A stretch of 64,000 bases of DNA from Streptomyces violaceusniger Tu 4113 (GTDB taxonomy: Bacteria; Actinomycetota; Actinomycetes; Streptomycetales; Streptomycetaceae). Location of the stretch: contig NC_015957.1 in assembly GCF_000147815.2 (NCBI RefSeq), forward strand, positions 1,302,001 to 1,366,000, written 5' to 3'. This document shows, in pieces, positions 52,871 to 61,346 of this stretch. A model generated the notes under the pieces. It worked only from the letters and a program-made list of their open reading frames with translations, searched no databases and was not told where the DNA came from. Numbering within the stretch: position 1 is the first letter of the stretch; each line of letters opens with the position of its first letter. The position numbers were made by a program, and so were the translations under genes.

Positions 52871-53625
52871 TCCCCGCGGGCCCCTCGCACAACACCCCGG
52901 CCACCGCCGACCGGCTGGGCTTCGGAGTGCCCGGCTACGCCCACCCCCTGGTCGCGCCCACCGAGTGGGCCGAGCTCACCCGCCCCGGCACGCCCCTGCA
53001 CTGGGCGGTCCTCAACGTCTCCCGCGGCCCCGGCACGAGCAGGGATCCGCACTGCCTTACGGCGGCGTCGAGGCTGCGCGCCACGGGCGTACGGGTGCTG
53101 GGCCACCTCGACCTGCGGTGCGGCACCCGCCCCTTCGGCGAGCTGATCAGTGACGCGAACCACTTCCTGGACTGGTACCAGGTCGACGGCTTCTGCCTGG
53201 ACCGCTGCCCGGTGGACCGCCCCGGTCTGCCGGACGTCCGCCGTACGGTGGCCACGCTGCGCGCGCTGCTGGGCGGGGCGTATCTGGTGCTCGGCCAGGG
53301 CATCCACCCGCATGAGGGCTATATGGAGCTCGCCGATCAGCTCGTGACCTTCCGGGGGTCGTGGGCGGATTACCGCTGGTCCCAGGTGGCCGAGTGGACG
53401 GCGGGGTATCCGCCCGAACGGTTCTGCCACCAGGTGCACGGCGTTCCCCGCCGCCATCTCGAGGAAGCGCTGAGGATCGCCCGCTGGCAGGGGGCGGGCA
53501 CGATCTACTTCACCGACCGTACGGCCCATCCTGAGGGGCGGACCTGCGCGGATTCCCCCTGGAAGGCCCTGCCCGGCTACTGGGACGAGATCGTCTCGCG
53601 ACTCGGACCACGTGTCATGGAATGA
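52858..53625 (+). CDS. Spherulation-specific family 4 (Spherulin-4/GH135-like) protein
   Basis: Predicted 255-residue TIM-barrel protein of the Spherulin-4 family, whose fungal member Sph3 is a galactosaminogalactan hydrolase. GFGVPGYAHPL, HWAVLNVSRGPG, LGHLDLRCG and DWYQVDGFCLDR are present. The usual NPGT segment reads GQGIHPHE, and the usual VVFEGSYADY reads LVTFRGSWADYRW, so two residues normally important for catalysis are changed. No signal peptide is visible, unlike secreted relatives. It ends the cassette, about 85 bases before moeZ. Confidence 0.8.
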   Translation: MSHLIPAGPSHNTPATADRLGFGVPGYAHPLVAPTEWAELTRPGTPLHWAVLNVSRGPGTSRDPHCLTAASRLRATGVRVLGHLDLRCGTRPFGELISDANHFLDWYQVDGFCLDRCPVDRPGLPDVRRTVATLRALLGGAYLVLGQGIHPHEGYMELADQLVTFRGSWADYRWSQVAEWTAGYPPERFCHQVHGVPRRHLEEALRIARWQGAGTIYFTDRTAHPEGRTCADSPWKALPGYWDEIVSRLGPRVME

Positions 53626-53655
53626 GATGGGGCGTGGCAGTGTTACAGGAAGAAA

Positions 53656-53684
53656 ACCTCCCCGCTCACGCGGGGGTGAACCGT
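53656..53684 (+). repeat. Lone type I-E CRISPR-repeat-like element
   Basis: A 29-base stretch containing CTCCCCGCTCACGCGGGG and ending GTGAACCG. It has the CCCCGC/GCGGGG stem and AACCG end of Escherichia coli-type (I-E) CRISPR repeats, with about 21 of 29 matches by eye to that consensus. It is single-copy with no spacer array or cas genes nearby. It lies in the moeZ leader, where a hairpin could also act on translation. Confidence 0.6.
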
Positions 53685-53710
53685 TTGCTCCCTTCCCTTA
53701 CGGAGTCCCC

Positions 53711-54889
53711 GTGTCGCTGCCACCGCTGGTCGAGCCGGCTTCCGAGCTCACCGTCGACGAGGTCCGCAGGTACTCACGCCATCTGATCATCCCGGATGTC
53801 GGGATGGACGGGCAGAAGCGGCTGAAGAACGCCAAGGTGCTCTGTGTGGGCGCGGGCGGCCTCGGCTCTCCGGCCCTGATGTACCTCGCCGCGGCCGGCG
53901 TGGGCACGCTCGGCATCGTGGAGTTCGACGAGGTCGACGAGTCCAACCTGCAGCGCCAGATCATCCACAGCCAGGCGGACATCGGCCGCCCCAAGGCGGA
54001 GTCCGCCCGTGACTCGGTCCTGGGCATCAACCCGTACGTCAACGTCGTGCTGCACGAGGGCCGCCTCGAGGCGGACAACGTGATGGAGATCTTCTCCCAG
54101 TACGACCTGATCGTGGACGGCACCGACAACTTCGCCACCCGCTATCTGGTCAACGACGCGTGCGTGCTGCTGAACAAGCCGTACGTCTGGGGCTCGATCT
54201 ACCGCTTCGACGGCCAGGCGTCGGTCTTCTGGTCCGAGCACGGCCCCTGCTACCGCTGCCTGTACCCGGAGCCCCCGCCCCCCGGCATGGTCCCGTCCTG
54301 CGCCGAGGGCGGCGTGCTGGGCGTGCTGTGCGCCTCCATCGGCTCGATCCAGGTCACCGAGGCCATCAAGGTGCTCACCGGCATCGGCGACCCGCTGGTC
54401 GGGCGTCTGATGATCTACGACGCCCTGGAGATGACCTACCGCCAGGTCAAGGTCCGCAAGGACCCGGACTGCGCGGTCTGCGGTCCGAACCCGACCGTCA
54501 CCGAGCTGATCGACTACGAGGCGTTCTGCGGTGTGGTGTCGGAGGAGGCCCAGGAGGCGGCGGCCGGTTCGACGATCACTCCCAAGCAGCTCAAGGAGTG
54601 GATGGACGACGGCGAGAACATCGACGTCATCGATGTCCGCGAGCCGAACGAGTACGAGATCGTCTCGATCCCCGGCGCCCGGCTGATCCCGAAGAACGAC
54701 TTCCTGATGGGTGGCGCCCTCCAGGACCTTCCGCAGGACAAGAAGATCGTCTTGCATTGCAAGACGGGTGTCCGGTCGGCGGAGGTCCTGGCCGTCCTGA
54801 AGTCCGCGGGCTTCTCCGACGCCGTCCATGTGGGCGGCGGCGTGATCGGCTGGGTCAACCAGATCGAGCCCGACAAGCCGGTCTACTGA
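53711..54889 (+). CDS. moeZ: MoeZ: adenylyltransferase/sulfurtransferase
   Basis: Predicted 392-residue protein that activates sulfur-carrier proteins by adenylation and passes them sulfur, used for molybdopterin, thiamine-type and other thiolation pathways in actinobacteria. The ThiF/MoeB domain (residues 1-270) has GAGGLGSPALMYLAAAGVG, DEVDESNLQRQ and a zinc site CYRC with CAVCG. The rhodanese domain (from about 290) has the active-site loop LHCKTGVRS with Cys350. GTG 53711 has CGGAG upstream. It occupies the place of mycobacterial moeB1/moeZ (Rv3206c) after DUF3152. Confidence 0.94.
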   Translation: MSLPPLVEPASELTVDEVRRYSRHLIIPDVGMDGQKRLKNAKVLCVGAGGLGSPALMYLAAAGVGTLGIVEFDEVDESNLQRQIIHSQADIGRPKAESARDSVLGINPYVNVVLHEGRLEADNVMEIFSQYDLIVDGTDNFATRYLVNDACVLLNKPYVWGSIYRFDGQASVFWSEHGPCYRCLYPEPPPPGMVPSCAEGGVLGVLCASIGSIQVTEAIKVLTGIGDPLVGRLMIYDALEMTYRQVKVRKDPDCAVCGPNPTVTELIDYEAFCGVVSEEAQEAAAGSTITPKQLKEWMDDGENIDVIDVREPNEYEIVSIPGARLIPKNDFLMGGALQDLPQDKKIVLHCKTGVRSAEVLAVLKSAGFSDAVHVGGGVIGWVNQIEPDKPVY

Positions 54890-54911
54890 TCTTCTGACGC
54901 ACCGCGCACCA

Positions 54912-54951
54912 GGGGGCCGGACCCGCCGCACCGACGGCGGGTCCGGCCCCC
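54912..54951 (+). terminator. Terminator after moeZ
   Basis: Arms 54912-54928 and 54935-54951 pair perfectly over 17 bases with a six-base loop, followed by TT. Confidence 0.85.
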
Positions 54952-55009
54952 TTGCCGTTCCATGAGCCCCTTACGGCGGTCCCGGCCCCCTCAGTGCTTC
55001 GTGAGCCCC

Positions 55010-56614
55010 TTACCGGCAGGTCTTGCCGCCCGCGGGCACCTTCCCGTCCAGCAGATAGGCGTTCACGGTCTTCGTCATACAGGCGTTGCCGCTGTTGTAC
55101 GCGCCATGGCCCTGCCCCTTGTAGGTGACCTCGACACCCACGCCCTCGCCCAGCTCCTTGACCATCTTCCGCGCCCCCTCGTACGGGGTGGCCGGGTCGC
55201 CGGTGTTGCCGACCACGAGGATCGGCGCCGAGCCCTTGGCGCTGACGTCCGGAGTGTCCGTGGTGCCGTCCACCGGCCAGTCGGTGCAGCCGAGCAGGCC
55301 CCAGGCCAGGTACTCGCCGAAGACCGGTGACGCCTTACGGAAGCGCGGCAACTGCGCCTTCACATCGGTCACCGTGTAACGCTGCCTGTCGTCCACGCAG
55401 TTGATGGCGGCATTGGCGGCGTTGATGTTGCTGTAGTGGCCGTCGTCGTCGCGGCCGGACATCGAATCCGACATGGCCAGCAGCAGATTGCCCTCGTCGA
55501 GCTGCATCGCCTCCTGCAGCCCGATCGTCAGGTACTTCCAGCTCTCCTTGTCGTAGAGCGCGGCGGCGATACCGCCCAGCGCCCCGTCCTGGGTGAGCTT
55601 GCGGCCGCTCTCGGTGGACAGCGGCTTCTTGTCGAGCCGCTTCAGGAAGCCGACGATCCGGTCCGCACCGGCCGCCGGGTCGCCGCCGGTCGGACAGGCC
55701 GCGCCCTTCTTGGCGCAGTCCTTGAGGTAGTTGTCCAGCGCAAGCTGGAACCCCTTCGCCTGGCCGTAGGAGCCCTGCTCGGGGTCCTCGGTGGGGTCGA
55801 CCACGGCGTCCAGGACCGCGCGTCCCACCCGGCCGGGGAAGAGGTGGGCGTAGACGCCGCCGAGTTCGGTGCCGTAGGAGATGCCGAAGTACGACAGCTT
55901 GTCGTCGCCGAGCACCTGCCGCATGAGGTCCATGTCGCGGGCGGCGCTCACGGTGTCCACATGGGCGAGCACCGTGCCGGAACGCTTCTGGCAACCCTTG
56001 ATGAACGCCCTGGCGTCCGCCATCGCTGTCTTGACCTCGGCGTCGTCGTCCGGAGTGCCGTCGACGGAGTCGGAGGCGTCGATCTGCTTGTCGCTCTGGC
56101 AGGTCACCCCGGCGCTCTCCCCGACCCCGCGCGGATCGAAGCTCACCAGGTCGTAGCGGGAGCGCAAGGTGTCGTAGGCGGCGGCGAAACCGGGGAGCGA
56201 GGAGACACCGGAGCCGCCGGGTCCGCCGAAATTGAACACCAGGGAGCCGATGCGCTTGCCCGGCCCGTCGGCCTTGGCACGGATCATGGCCAGATCGATC
56301 GTCTCGCCCTTGGGCTTCGCATAGTCCAGCGGCGCCTTGAGCGTGGCGCATTCCCACTCATCTCCCGGCTTCTCACCGGTGCCCTGGATCGTGGTCGGGG
56401 CAGGGCAGGACGACCAGTTGAGCTTCTGAGCGGTGAGCGAGCCCGGCAGCCCGGAGTCCGAGGGCGCGGCCGGGGCCGGGGCCGAGGGCTTGGCCGACGC
56501 CTTGCCCTGCTCGCTTCCCCCGTCTCCGTCGCAGCCCGCGACGGCGATGAGGGCGACTATGGCGGTCATGGAGACCAGCGCCCTGGTCCGTATGGTGCGT
56601 GGGGAACTCGGCAT
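55010..56614 (-). CDS. Lipoprotein alpha/beta hydrolase, tripeptidyl aminopeptidase (SlpD/E-like)
   Basis: Predicted 534-residue secreted lipoprotein peptidase. The lipobox IAVAGC is at about residue 28. The catalytic domain has GGPGGSG (oxyanion loop), FDPRGVGES, the nucleophile FGISYGTELGG (Ser), VVGNTGDPATPY (Asp) and YKGQGHGAY (His). This is the Tap/SlpD/SlpE pattern of Streptomyces mycelium-bound peptidases. The C-terminal TAP-like domain is present. It is a close paralogue of the next gene upstream (56711). Confidence 0.92.
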   Translation of the reverse strand: MPSSPRTIRTRALVSMTAIVALIAVAGCDGDGGSEQGKASAKPSAPAPAAPSDSGLPGSLTAQKLNWSSCPAPTTIQGTGEKPGDEWECATLKAPLDYAKPKGETIDLAMIRAKADGPGKRIGSLVFNFGGPGGSGVSSLPGFAAAYDTLRSRYDLVSFDPRGVGESAGVTCQSDKQIDASDSVDGTPDDDAEVKTAMADARAFIKGCQKRSGTVLAHVDTVSAARDMDLMRQVLGDDKLSYFGISYGTELGGVYAHLFPGRVGRAVLDAVVDPTEDPEQGSYGQAKGFQLALDNYLKDCAKKGAACPTGGDPAAGADRIVGFLKRLDKKPLSTESGRKLTQDGALGGIAAALYDKESWKYLTIGLQEAMQLDEGNLLLAMSDSMSGRDDDGHYSNINAANAAINCVDDRQRYTVTDVKAQLPRFRKASPVFGEYLAWGLLGCTDWPVDGTTDTPDVSAKGSAPILVVGNTGDPATPYEGARKMVKELGEGVGVEVTYKGQGHGAYNSGNACMTKTVNAYLLDGKVPAGGKTCR

Positions 56615-56710
56615 ATCCGGAGATCCTATGAGGAGGCGCGGGCGGAATCGTCCGTACTTCTTCTCAATGCCGTCACGGTTCGCGAGGCGGGCCCGGGCGC
56701 GGACCCGGGC

Positions 56711-58219
56711 CTAGCCGCAGATCTTGCCCTTCCCCGGCACCTTGCCCTGCAGCAGATAGGCGTTGACGGTCTTTCGGACGCAGGCGTTGCCGCTGTCGTA
56801 CGCCCCATGGCCCTCGCCCTTGTAGGTGAGCTCGATCCCGACCCCGGGCCCCAGCTCCTTCGCCATCCGCCCCGCGCCCTCGTACGGGGTGGCCGGGTCA
56901 CCGGTGTTGCCGACGACCAGGATCGGCGCGGCCCCCTTGGCGCTCACGTCGGGTGTGGTCCAGGCGCCGCGGACCGGCCAGTCGGTGCACTGCGTCAGGC
57001 CCCACGCCATCATGTCGCCGAAGACGGGGGAGACCTTACGGAAGGCGGGCAGCTTCCGCTCGATGTCCGCGACCGTATAGCGCTGCTTGAAGTCGGCGCA
57101 GGTGATGGCGGTCAGCGCGGACTGCAGGGTGCTGTAGTGGCCGTCCGGGCCGCGTCCGTTCAAGGCGTCGCCCAGGGCCAGCAGGATTCTGCCGTCGCCC
57201 TGTTGGGCGCCCGCGATCCCCTGGGTGAGGTACTGCCAGTAGTCCCGGGAGTAGAGGGACTGCGCGATGCCACCGTCGGCCAGGGACTCGGTCAGCTTCC
57301 GGCCGCCGTAGCCGCGCACCGGATGGCCGTCGAGCCGCTTCAGCAGCGAGCGGATCCGGGGCTGGCTGGGGCAGCTGTAGACGCTGCTCCTGGTGCATGC
57401 CTTCAGATAGTCGCCGAGGGCGCGCTGAAACCCCTTGGCCTGGGCGAGCGCGCCCTGCTCGGGTGTCTGCATGGGGTCCACGACCCCGTCGAAGAGGGCT
57501 CGCCCCACCTTCTTCGGATACAGATGCGCGTAGACGCCGCCGAGTTCGGTGCCGTAGGAGACGCCGAAGTAGTGCATCTCCTTGTCGCCGAGGACGCTCC
57601 GCATGAGGTCCATGTCGCGGGCGGCGTTGGTGGTGCCGACGTAGGGCAGGATCGTGCCGGAGTTCTTCTCGCATGCGGCGGCGTAGGTCTTGACCCGGCG
57701 GAGCTGGCTCTTCACCTCGGCCTTGTTGTCCGGGGTGGAGTCCGCGGCGTAGTAGGCGTCGAGCTGCCGGTCCCCGAGGCAGCGCACCCCGGCGCTCTCC
57801 CCGACCCCGCGCGGATCGAAGCTGACCAGGTCGTAGCGGGTGCGTAGCTGCTTGTAGCTGTTGGCGAGGGCCGGGAGGGTGGCCACGCCCGAACCGCCGG
57901 GGCCGCCGAAGTTGAAGATGAGCGAGCCGATCCGGTGGCGCCGGTCGGTGGCCTTGGCACGGATCATGGCGATGCCGATGGTCCGGCCGTGCGGCTTGCG
58001 ATAGTCCAGCGGCGCATGGAGCGTCGCGCACTCCCACTGCCCGCCCGGGGCCTTGGTGGCGGCCGCGTCCTGGTCCGGGGAGGGGGCGGGGCAGCTTGAC
58101 CAGTGCAGCTTCTGATGGGCCGAGGTGTCCGGCCGGCCTCCGCCGCTACCGCATCCGGCGGCCAGGACGGCCAGCAGCAGGGCGGTGGACAGCGCACCGA
58201 GGCGCAGAGGTCGGGACAC
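56711..58219 (-). CDS. Second lipoprotein alpha/beta hydrolase, SlpD/E-like
   Basis: Predicted 502-residue paralogue of the preceding protein with the lipobox LLAVLAAGC. It keeps GGPGGSG, FDPRGVGES, FGVSYGTELGG, VVGNTGDPATPY and YKGEGHGAY, so the catalytic Ser/Asp/His set is complete. Tandem arrangement with shared stop-proximal sequence (VNAYLLQGKVPGKGK) points to duplication. The 96-base gap to 56614 allows separate promoters. The leader before 58219 is GC-rich without clear signals. Confidence 0.92.
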   Translation of the reverse strand: MSRPLRLGALSTALLLAVLAAGCGSGGGRPDTSAHQKLHWSSCPAPSPDQDAAATKAPGGQWECATLHAPLDYRKPHGRTIGIAMIRAKATDRRHRIGSLIFNFGGPGGSGVATLPALANSYKQLRTRYDLVSFDPRGVGESAGVRCLGDRQLDAYYAADSTPDNKAEVKSQLRRVKTYAAACEKNSGTILPYVGTTNAARDMDLMRSVLGDKEMHYFGVSYGTELGGVYAHLYPKKVGRALFDGVVDPMQTPEQGALAQAKGFQRALGDYLKACTRSSVYSCPSQPRIRSLLKRLDGHPVRGYGGRKLTESLADGGIAQSLYSRDYWQYLTQGIAGAQQGDGRILLALGDALNGRGPDGHYSTLQSALTAITCADFKQRYTVADIERKLPAFRKVSPVFGDMMAWGLTQCTDWPVRGAWTTPDVSAKGAAPILVVGNTGDPATPYEGAGRMAKELGPGVGIELTYKGEGHGAYDSGNACVRKTVNAYLLQGKVPGKGKICG

Positions 58220-58360
58220 GGCGGCCCTCCCGGGGGTGGCGGCGTATCGCCATCCTGCGGGCGGCGGGCGGCCCGCGCGCGCACAGCGGGGGCGTACGGG
58301 TGAGAGGGGTGCCGGGCGGCCGGTGCCCGCGGGAGGGCTCCGGCGGGGCCTTCACGGCCC

Positions 58361-61126
58361 CTACAGCGCCTCTCTGCGGGTGAGGTGGGTGAAGGCCACC
58401 CAGCCGGGCAGCACCGGCAGCCAGAAGACCATCAGCCGGAAGAGCAGCACCGCGGGCGCGGCGGTCTCGTACGGCAGCCCGGCGAAGGTCAGACCCGCGA
58501 TCAGGGCGGCCTCGACCGCGCCCACACCGCCGGGAGTGGGCGCCGCCGACCCCAGGGCGTTGCCCGCGAGGAAGACGACGGCGATGCTCGCGTAGCTCAG
58601 CTCACCGCCGAACGCCCGGATCGCGGAGTCGAGGCACATCACGTTGGCGGCGGTCAGCAGCAGGGTGCCGCCGATGCCGGTGAGCAGCTTCTTGGGCCGC
58701 TGCAGCACGTCCAGCATGCGCGGGATGACGCCCGCGAACAGCGACCGCACCCGGGTGGACACGAACTTCCGCAGGACGGGGATCGCGGTCACCACCAGGA
58801 CCAGCACGGCGGCCGTCAGCAGCCCGGCGATCACGGTCCGGGACGGCGAGAGCGCCGGGGTGCGCTCGGTGCCGGTGATGTAGCCGAAGGTCAGCAGCAG
58901 CACGATGTGGCTGGCGAGCCCGAACAGCTGGGAGGCGCCCACACTGGCCACCGCGAGCCCCGGCCGCACCCCCGCGCGCTGCAGGAAGCGGGTGTTGAGC
59001 GCGACGCCGCCGACCGCCGCGGGCGCCACCAGCTTCACGAACGAGGCGGCGACCTGCGCCAGCACCGCCCGCGGCAGCGGCACCTTCTCCGGGACGAAGC
59101 CGAGCAGGCTCAGCGCCGCGGCCAGATAGGTGAGCGCCGAGAAGAGGAGCGCGAAGATGACCCAGATCCAGTTGGCCTCGCCGACCAGGGCGCCCAGCTT
59201 GAGATGGGTGAACTGGGACAGCAGGAAGTACGCGGCGAAGGCCCCCGCGCAGAAGCTGACCAGGGTGCGCGGCTTGATGCGCTCCAGCCGCTCGGGCTCT
59301 ATCGGCGCCTGCGGCCTCACCAGCAGCACCTGCTGCCGGATCTGGGAGAGCAGATCCTCCTCGCGGGCGTCCTCCACGGCCTCCTCTATGGCGCGCTTCT
59401 CCGCCTGTTTCTCGGCCTTGCTGGTCCTGCGGTCGCTGGTGGCCGCCTCCGGGGCCCCGGGCTCCTGGGCGTTCGTCTCCTCGGCGTCCCGCGCCTCCTT
59501 GGCCTCCTTGGCGGCGTGTGACGCCTCCAGGACGGCGTCCCGCTGGCGCTGGGCGCGCTCGCGCGCGAGCTGCCGCAGGGTCGCGCGGGTGCCCCGGCCG
59601 AGCGCCAGGGGCTGGAGCAGCGGCAGGCTGTCGGCGACCGCGTCCGGGCCGAGGACCGCCACCGCGGCGGCCACGGAGCGCTCGGCGCCCACGCGCAGGC
59701 CCAGGGTGGTCAGGAGCTGTGCGACGTCCATCCGCAGCACCACGTCACCGGCCGCGATCTCACCGCCGCGCAGATCGGTCAGGATGACCGTGCCGTTCCG
59801 GTCGACCAGCAGGGCGTCGCTGTCCAGCCGCCGGTGGGCGATGCGCCGCGACTGGAGCGCGTGGACCTCGTGCCAGGCCCCGGCCAGCAGCTCATCGGTG
59901 ATCGCCGCGTCCGGCAGGGCGTGCAGCGGACGCCCGCCGACATGCTCGTAGACCAGCATCACGGCGTCCGGGCCCAGCTCGGAGGTGGCGATCAGCTTGG
60001 CCGCGTTGGCCCCGGCTGCGATGGCCGCGTAGGCGAGCAGCGCCTCCTGCTCCAGGGCCTGGCGCAGCGACTGGAGACTGCGGGGCGGGGTGATCGTCCG
60101 CAGGGTCAGCCGCTGCCAGACGCCGTAGAAGAAGCCCTGGGCCTGCTGCTCCCGGTCGACCACGGTGACGTCCAGGGGCGGGCCGTCCTCCAGGGTGACC
60201 AGATAGCGGCGGCTCCGGTCGCCGTGGCCGCCGTGCACGTCCTCGGGCTCCTCGGCGCGCATGGCGCTGACCGGGTTGAAGCCGACGCGGCGCAGCCCGG
60301 CGAGCAGGTTCTGGCCCGTGGGGCGCACATTGGGGGAGCCGACCGCGTAGAGCGTGCCGTAGGCCACCGTCCAGCCGATGAGCACCGTAAGGATGATCGA
60401 GAACGGTGTGGTGTAGCCGCCCACGAGCACCGCGAAGGCGTCGAGCAGCAGTACGCACCACATGGCCACCCGCCAGCGCGGGCGCCGGGCCATGCCGACG
60501 GCCGTCATATAGGCGATGACAGGGGCGAGATAGCCGTGCACGGGGTCGCTGAAGGCGCCGCCGGGCGCGGGCTGGGTGAGCGCCTCGCGGATCGAGCCGG
60601 GGGCGGCCCTGGCGACCCACAGGTCCGTGGCGAGGGACACGCCGTGGGCCAGCACCGCGGCCAGCACACCGTCGGCGATCCGCAGGCCGTCCCGTTTGAT
60701 CAGCCGCTCGAAGGCGAAGGCCACCGGCAGGACGAGGACGGCCACCCCGGCCGTGAGCCCCGCGAAGTCGATCAGGAGTGGAGGCGCCTGGTTGGCGCCG
60801 TGCCCGATGTCCTTCTCCAGACCCGCGGTGGTGCCGTGGGCGAAGGCCGCGATGGCCAGTACGACGGCCATGCCGAGGACCCCGAGCAGCAGCCGCAGCA
60901 GATCGGCGGGACGGTGGACACGGGCGGGCAGCAGCGGCTCGTCCCCGGAGACCCGGTCCACATGGCCCTCCGGTCCGTCCGGGCCGCAGTCATCCCCCGC
61001 CTCCGGGGGCTCCTGCCGGCCGCCGGACGGCGCCTTGGAGTGCGGCAATGACTCCGGGGTGCGGGCCTCCTCCTCCGGAGGCTGCGCACCCTGCTGCTTC
61101 GCCGTCTCTTCTTGATCTCGTATCAC
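58361..61126 (-). CDS. Membrane fusion: pseudokinase-like region plus LPG-synthase-type flippase domain
   Basis: Predicted 921-residue protein. About 80 acidic residues, then roughly six helices (80-290), then a soluble kinase-like region (about 330-520) with LVYEHVGGRPLHAL and HRRLDSDALLVDRNGTVILTDLRGG. The HRD and DFG aspartates are not both kept, so a kinase would likely be inactive. An Ala/Glu/Lys coiled coil (about 525-605) leads to seven or eight helices of the YbhN/UPF0104 lysylphosphatidylglycerol synthase TM type (KLVAPAAVGGVALNTRFL, APTPGGVGAVEAALIAGL). It may flip or modify lipids under control of its soluble part. Confidence 0.85.
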   Translation of the reverse strand: MIRDQEETAKQQGAQPPEEEARTPESLPHSKAPSGGRQEPPEAGDDCGPDGPEGHVDRVSGDEPLLPARVHRPADLLRLLLGVLGMAVVLAIAAFAHGTTAGLEKDIGHGANQAPPLLIDFAGLTAGVAVLVLPVAFAFERLIKRDGLRIADGVLAAVLAHGVSLATDLWVARAAPGSIREALTQPAPGGAFSDPVHGYLAPVIAYMTAVGMARRPRWRVAMWCVLLLDAFAVLVGGYTTPFSIILTVLIGWTVAYGTLYAVGSPNVRPTGQNLLAGLRRVGFNPVSAMRAEEPEDVHGGHGDRSRRYLVTLEDGPPLDVTVVDREQQAQGFFYGVWQRLTLRTITPPRSLQSLRQALEQEALLAYAAIAAGANAAKLIATSELGPDAVMLVYEHVGGRPLHALPDAAITDELLAGAWHEVHALQSRRIAHRRLDSDALLVDRNGTVILTDLRGGEIAAGDVVLRMDVAQLLTTLGLRVGAERSVAAAVAVLGPDAVADSLPLLQPLALGRGTRATLRQLARERAQRQRDAVLEASHAAKEAKEARDAEETNAQEPGAPEAATSDRRTSKAEKQAEKRAIEEAVEDAREEDLLSQIRQQVLLVRPQAPIEPERLERIKPRTLVSFCAGAFAAYFLLSQFTHLKLGALVGEANWIWVIFALLFSALTYLAAALSLLGFVPEKVPLPRAVLAQVAASFVKLVAPAAVGGVALNTRFLQRAGVRPGLAVASVGASQLFGLASHIVLLLTFGYITGTERTPALSPSRTVIAGLLTAAVLVLVVTAIPVLRKFVSTRVRSLFAGVIPRMLDVLQRPKKLLTGIGGTLLLTAANVMCLDSAIRAFGGELSYASIAVVFLAGNALGSAAPTPGGVGAVEAALIAGLTFAGLPYETAAPAVLLFRLMVFWLPVLPGWVAFTHLTRREAL

Positions 61127-61346
61127 CAGTCACCGCCCGGAAGATGGTGGCATGCCCGGGCTGCGGAGGGGGGCATCAGGGTGCATTTCGGGGACGTGAA
61201 CCCCGAATGGTACGCCCTGCTGAGGATTCCCGCACAATGCGTGATCGAACCGCAATCCGCCCCCGAGCGGCCCCTCGCCACCGCTCACGGGGCGCTCGGC
61301 GCGGCCGTCGGCGGGGCTGTCGGAGGGGTGCGGCAGGATGGGGCGG

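Noticed and set aside
53656..53684. CRISPR array
   Set aside because: Only one repeat-like unit exists, with no spacers and no cas genes in the window, so it is listed as a lone repeat-like element.
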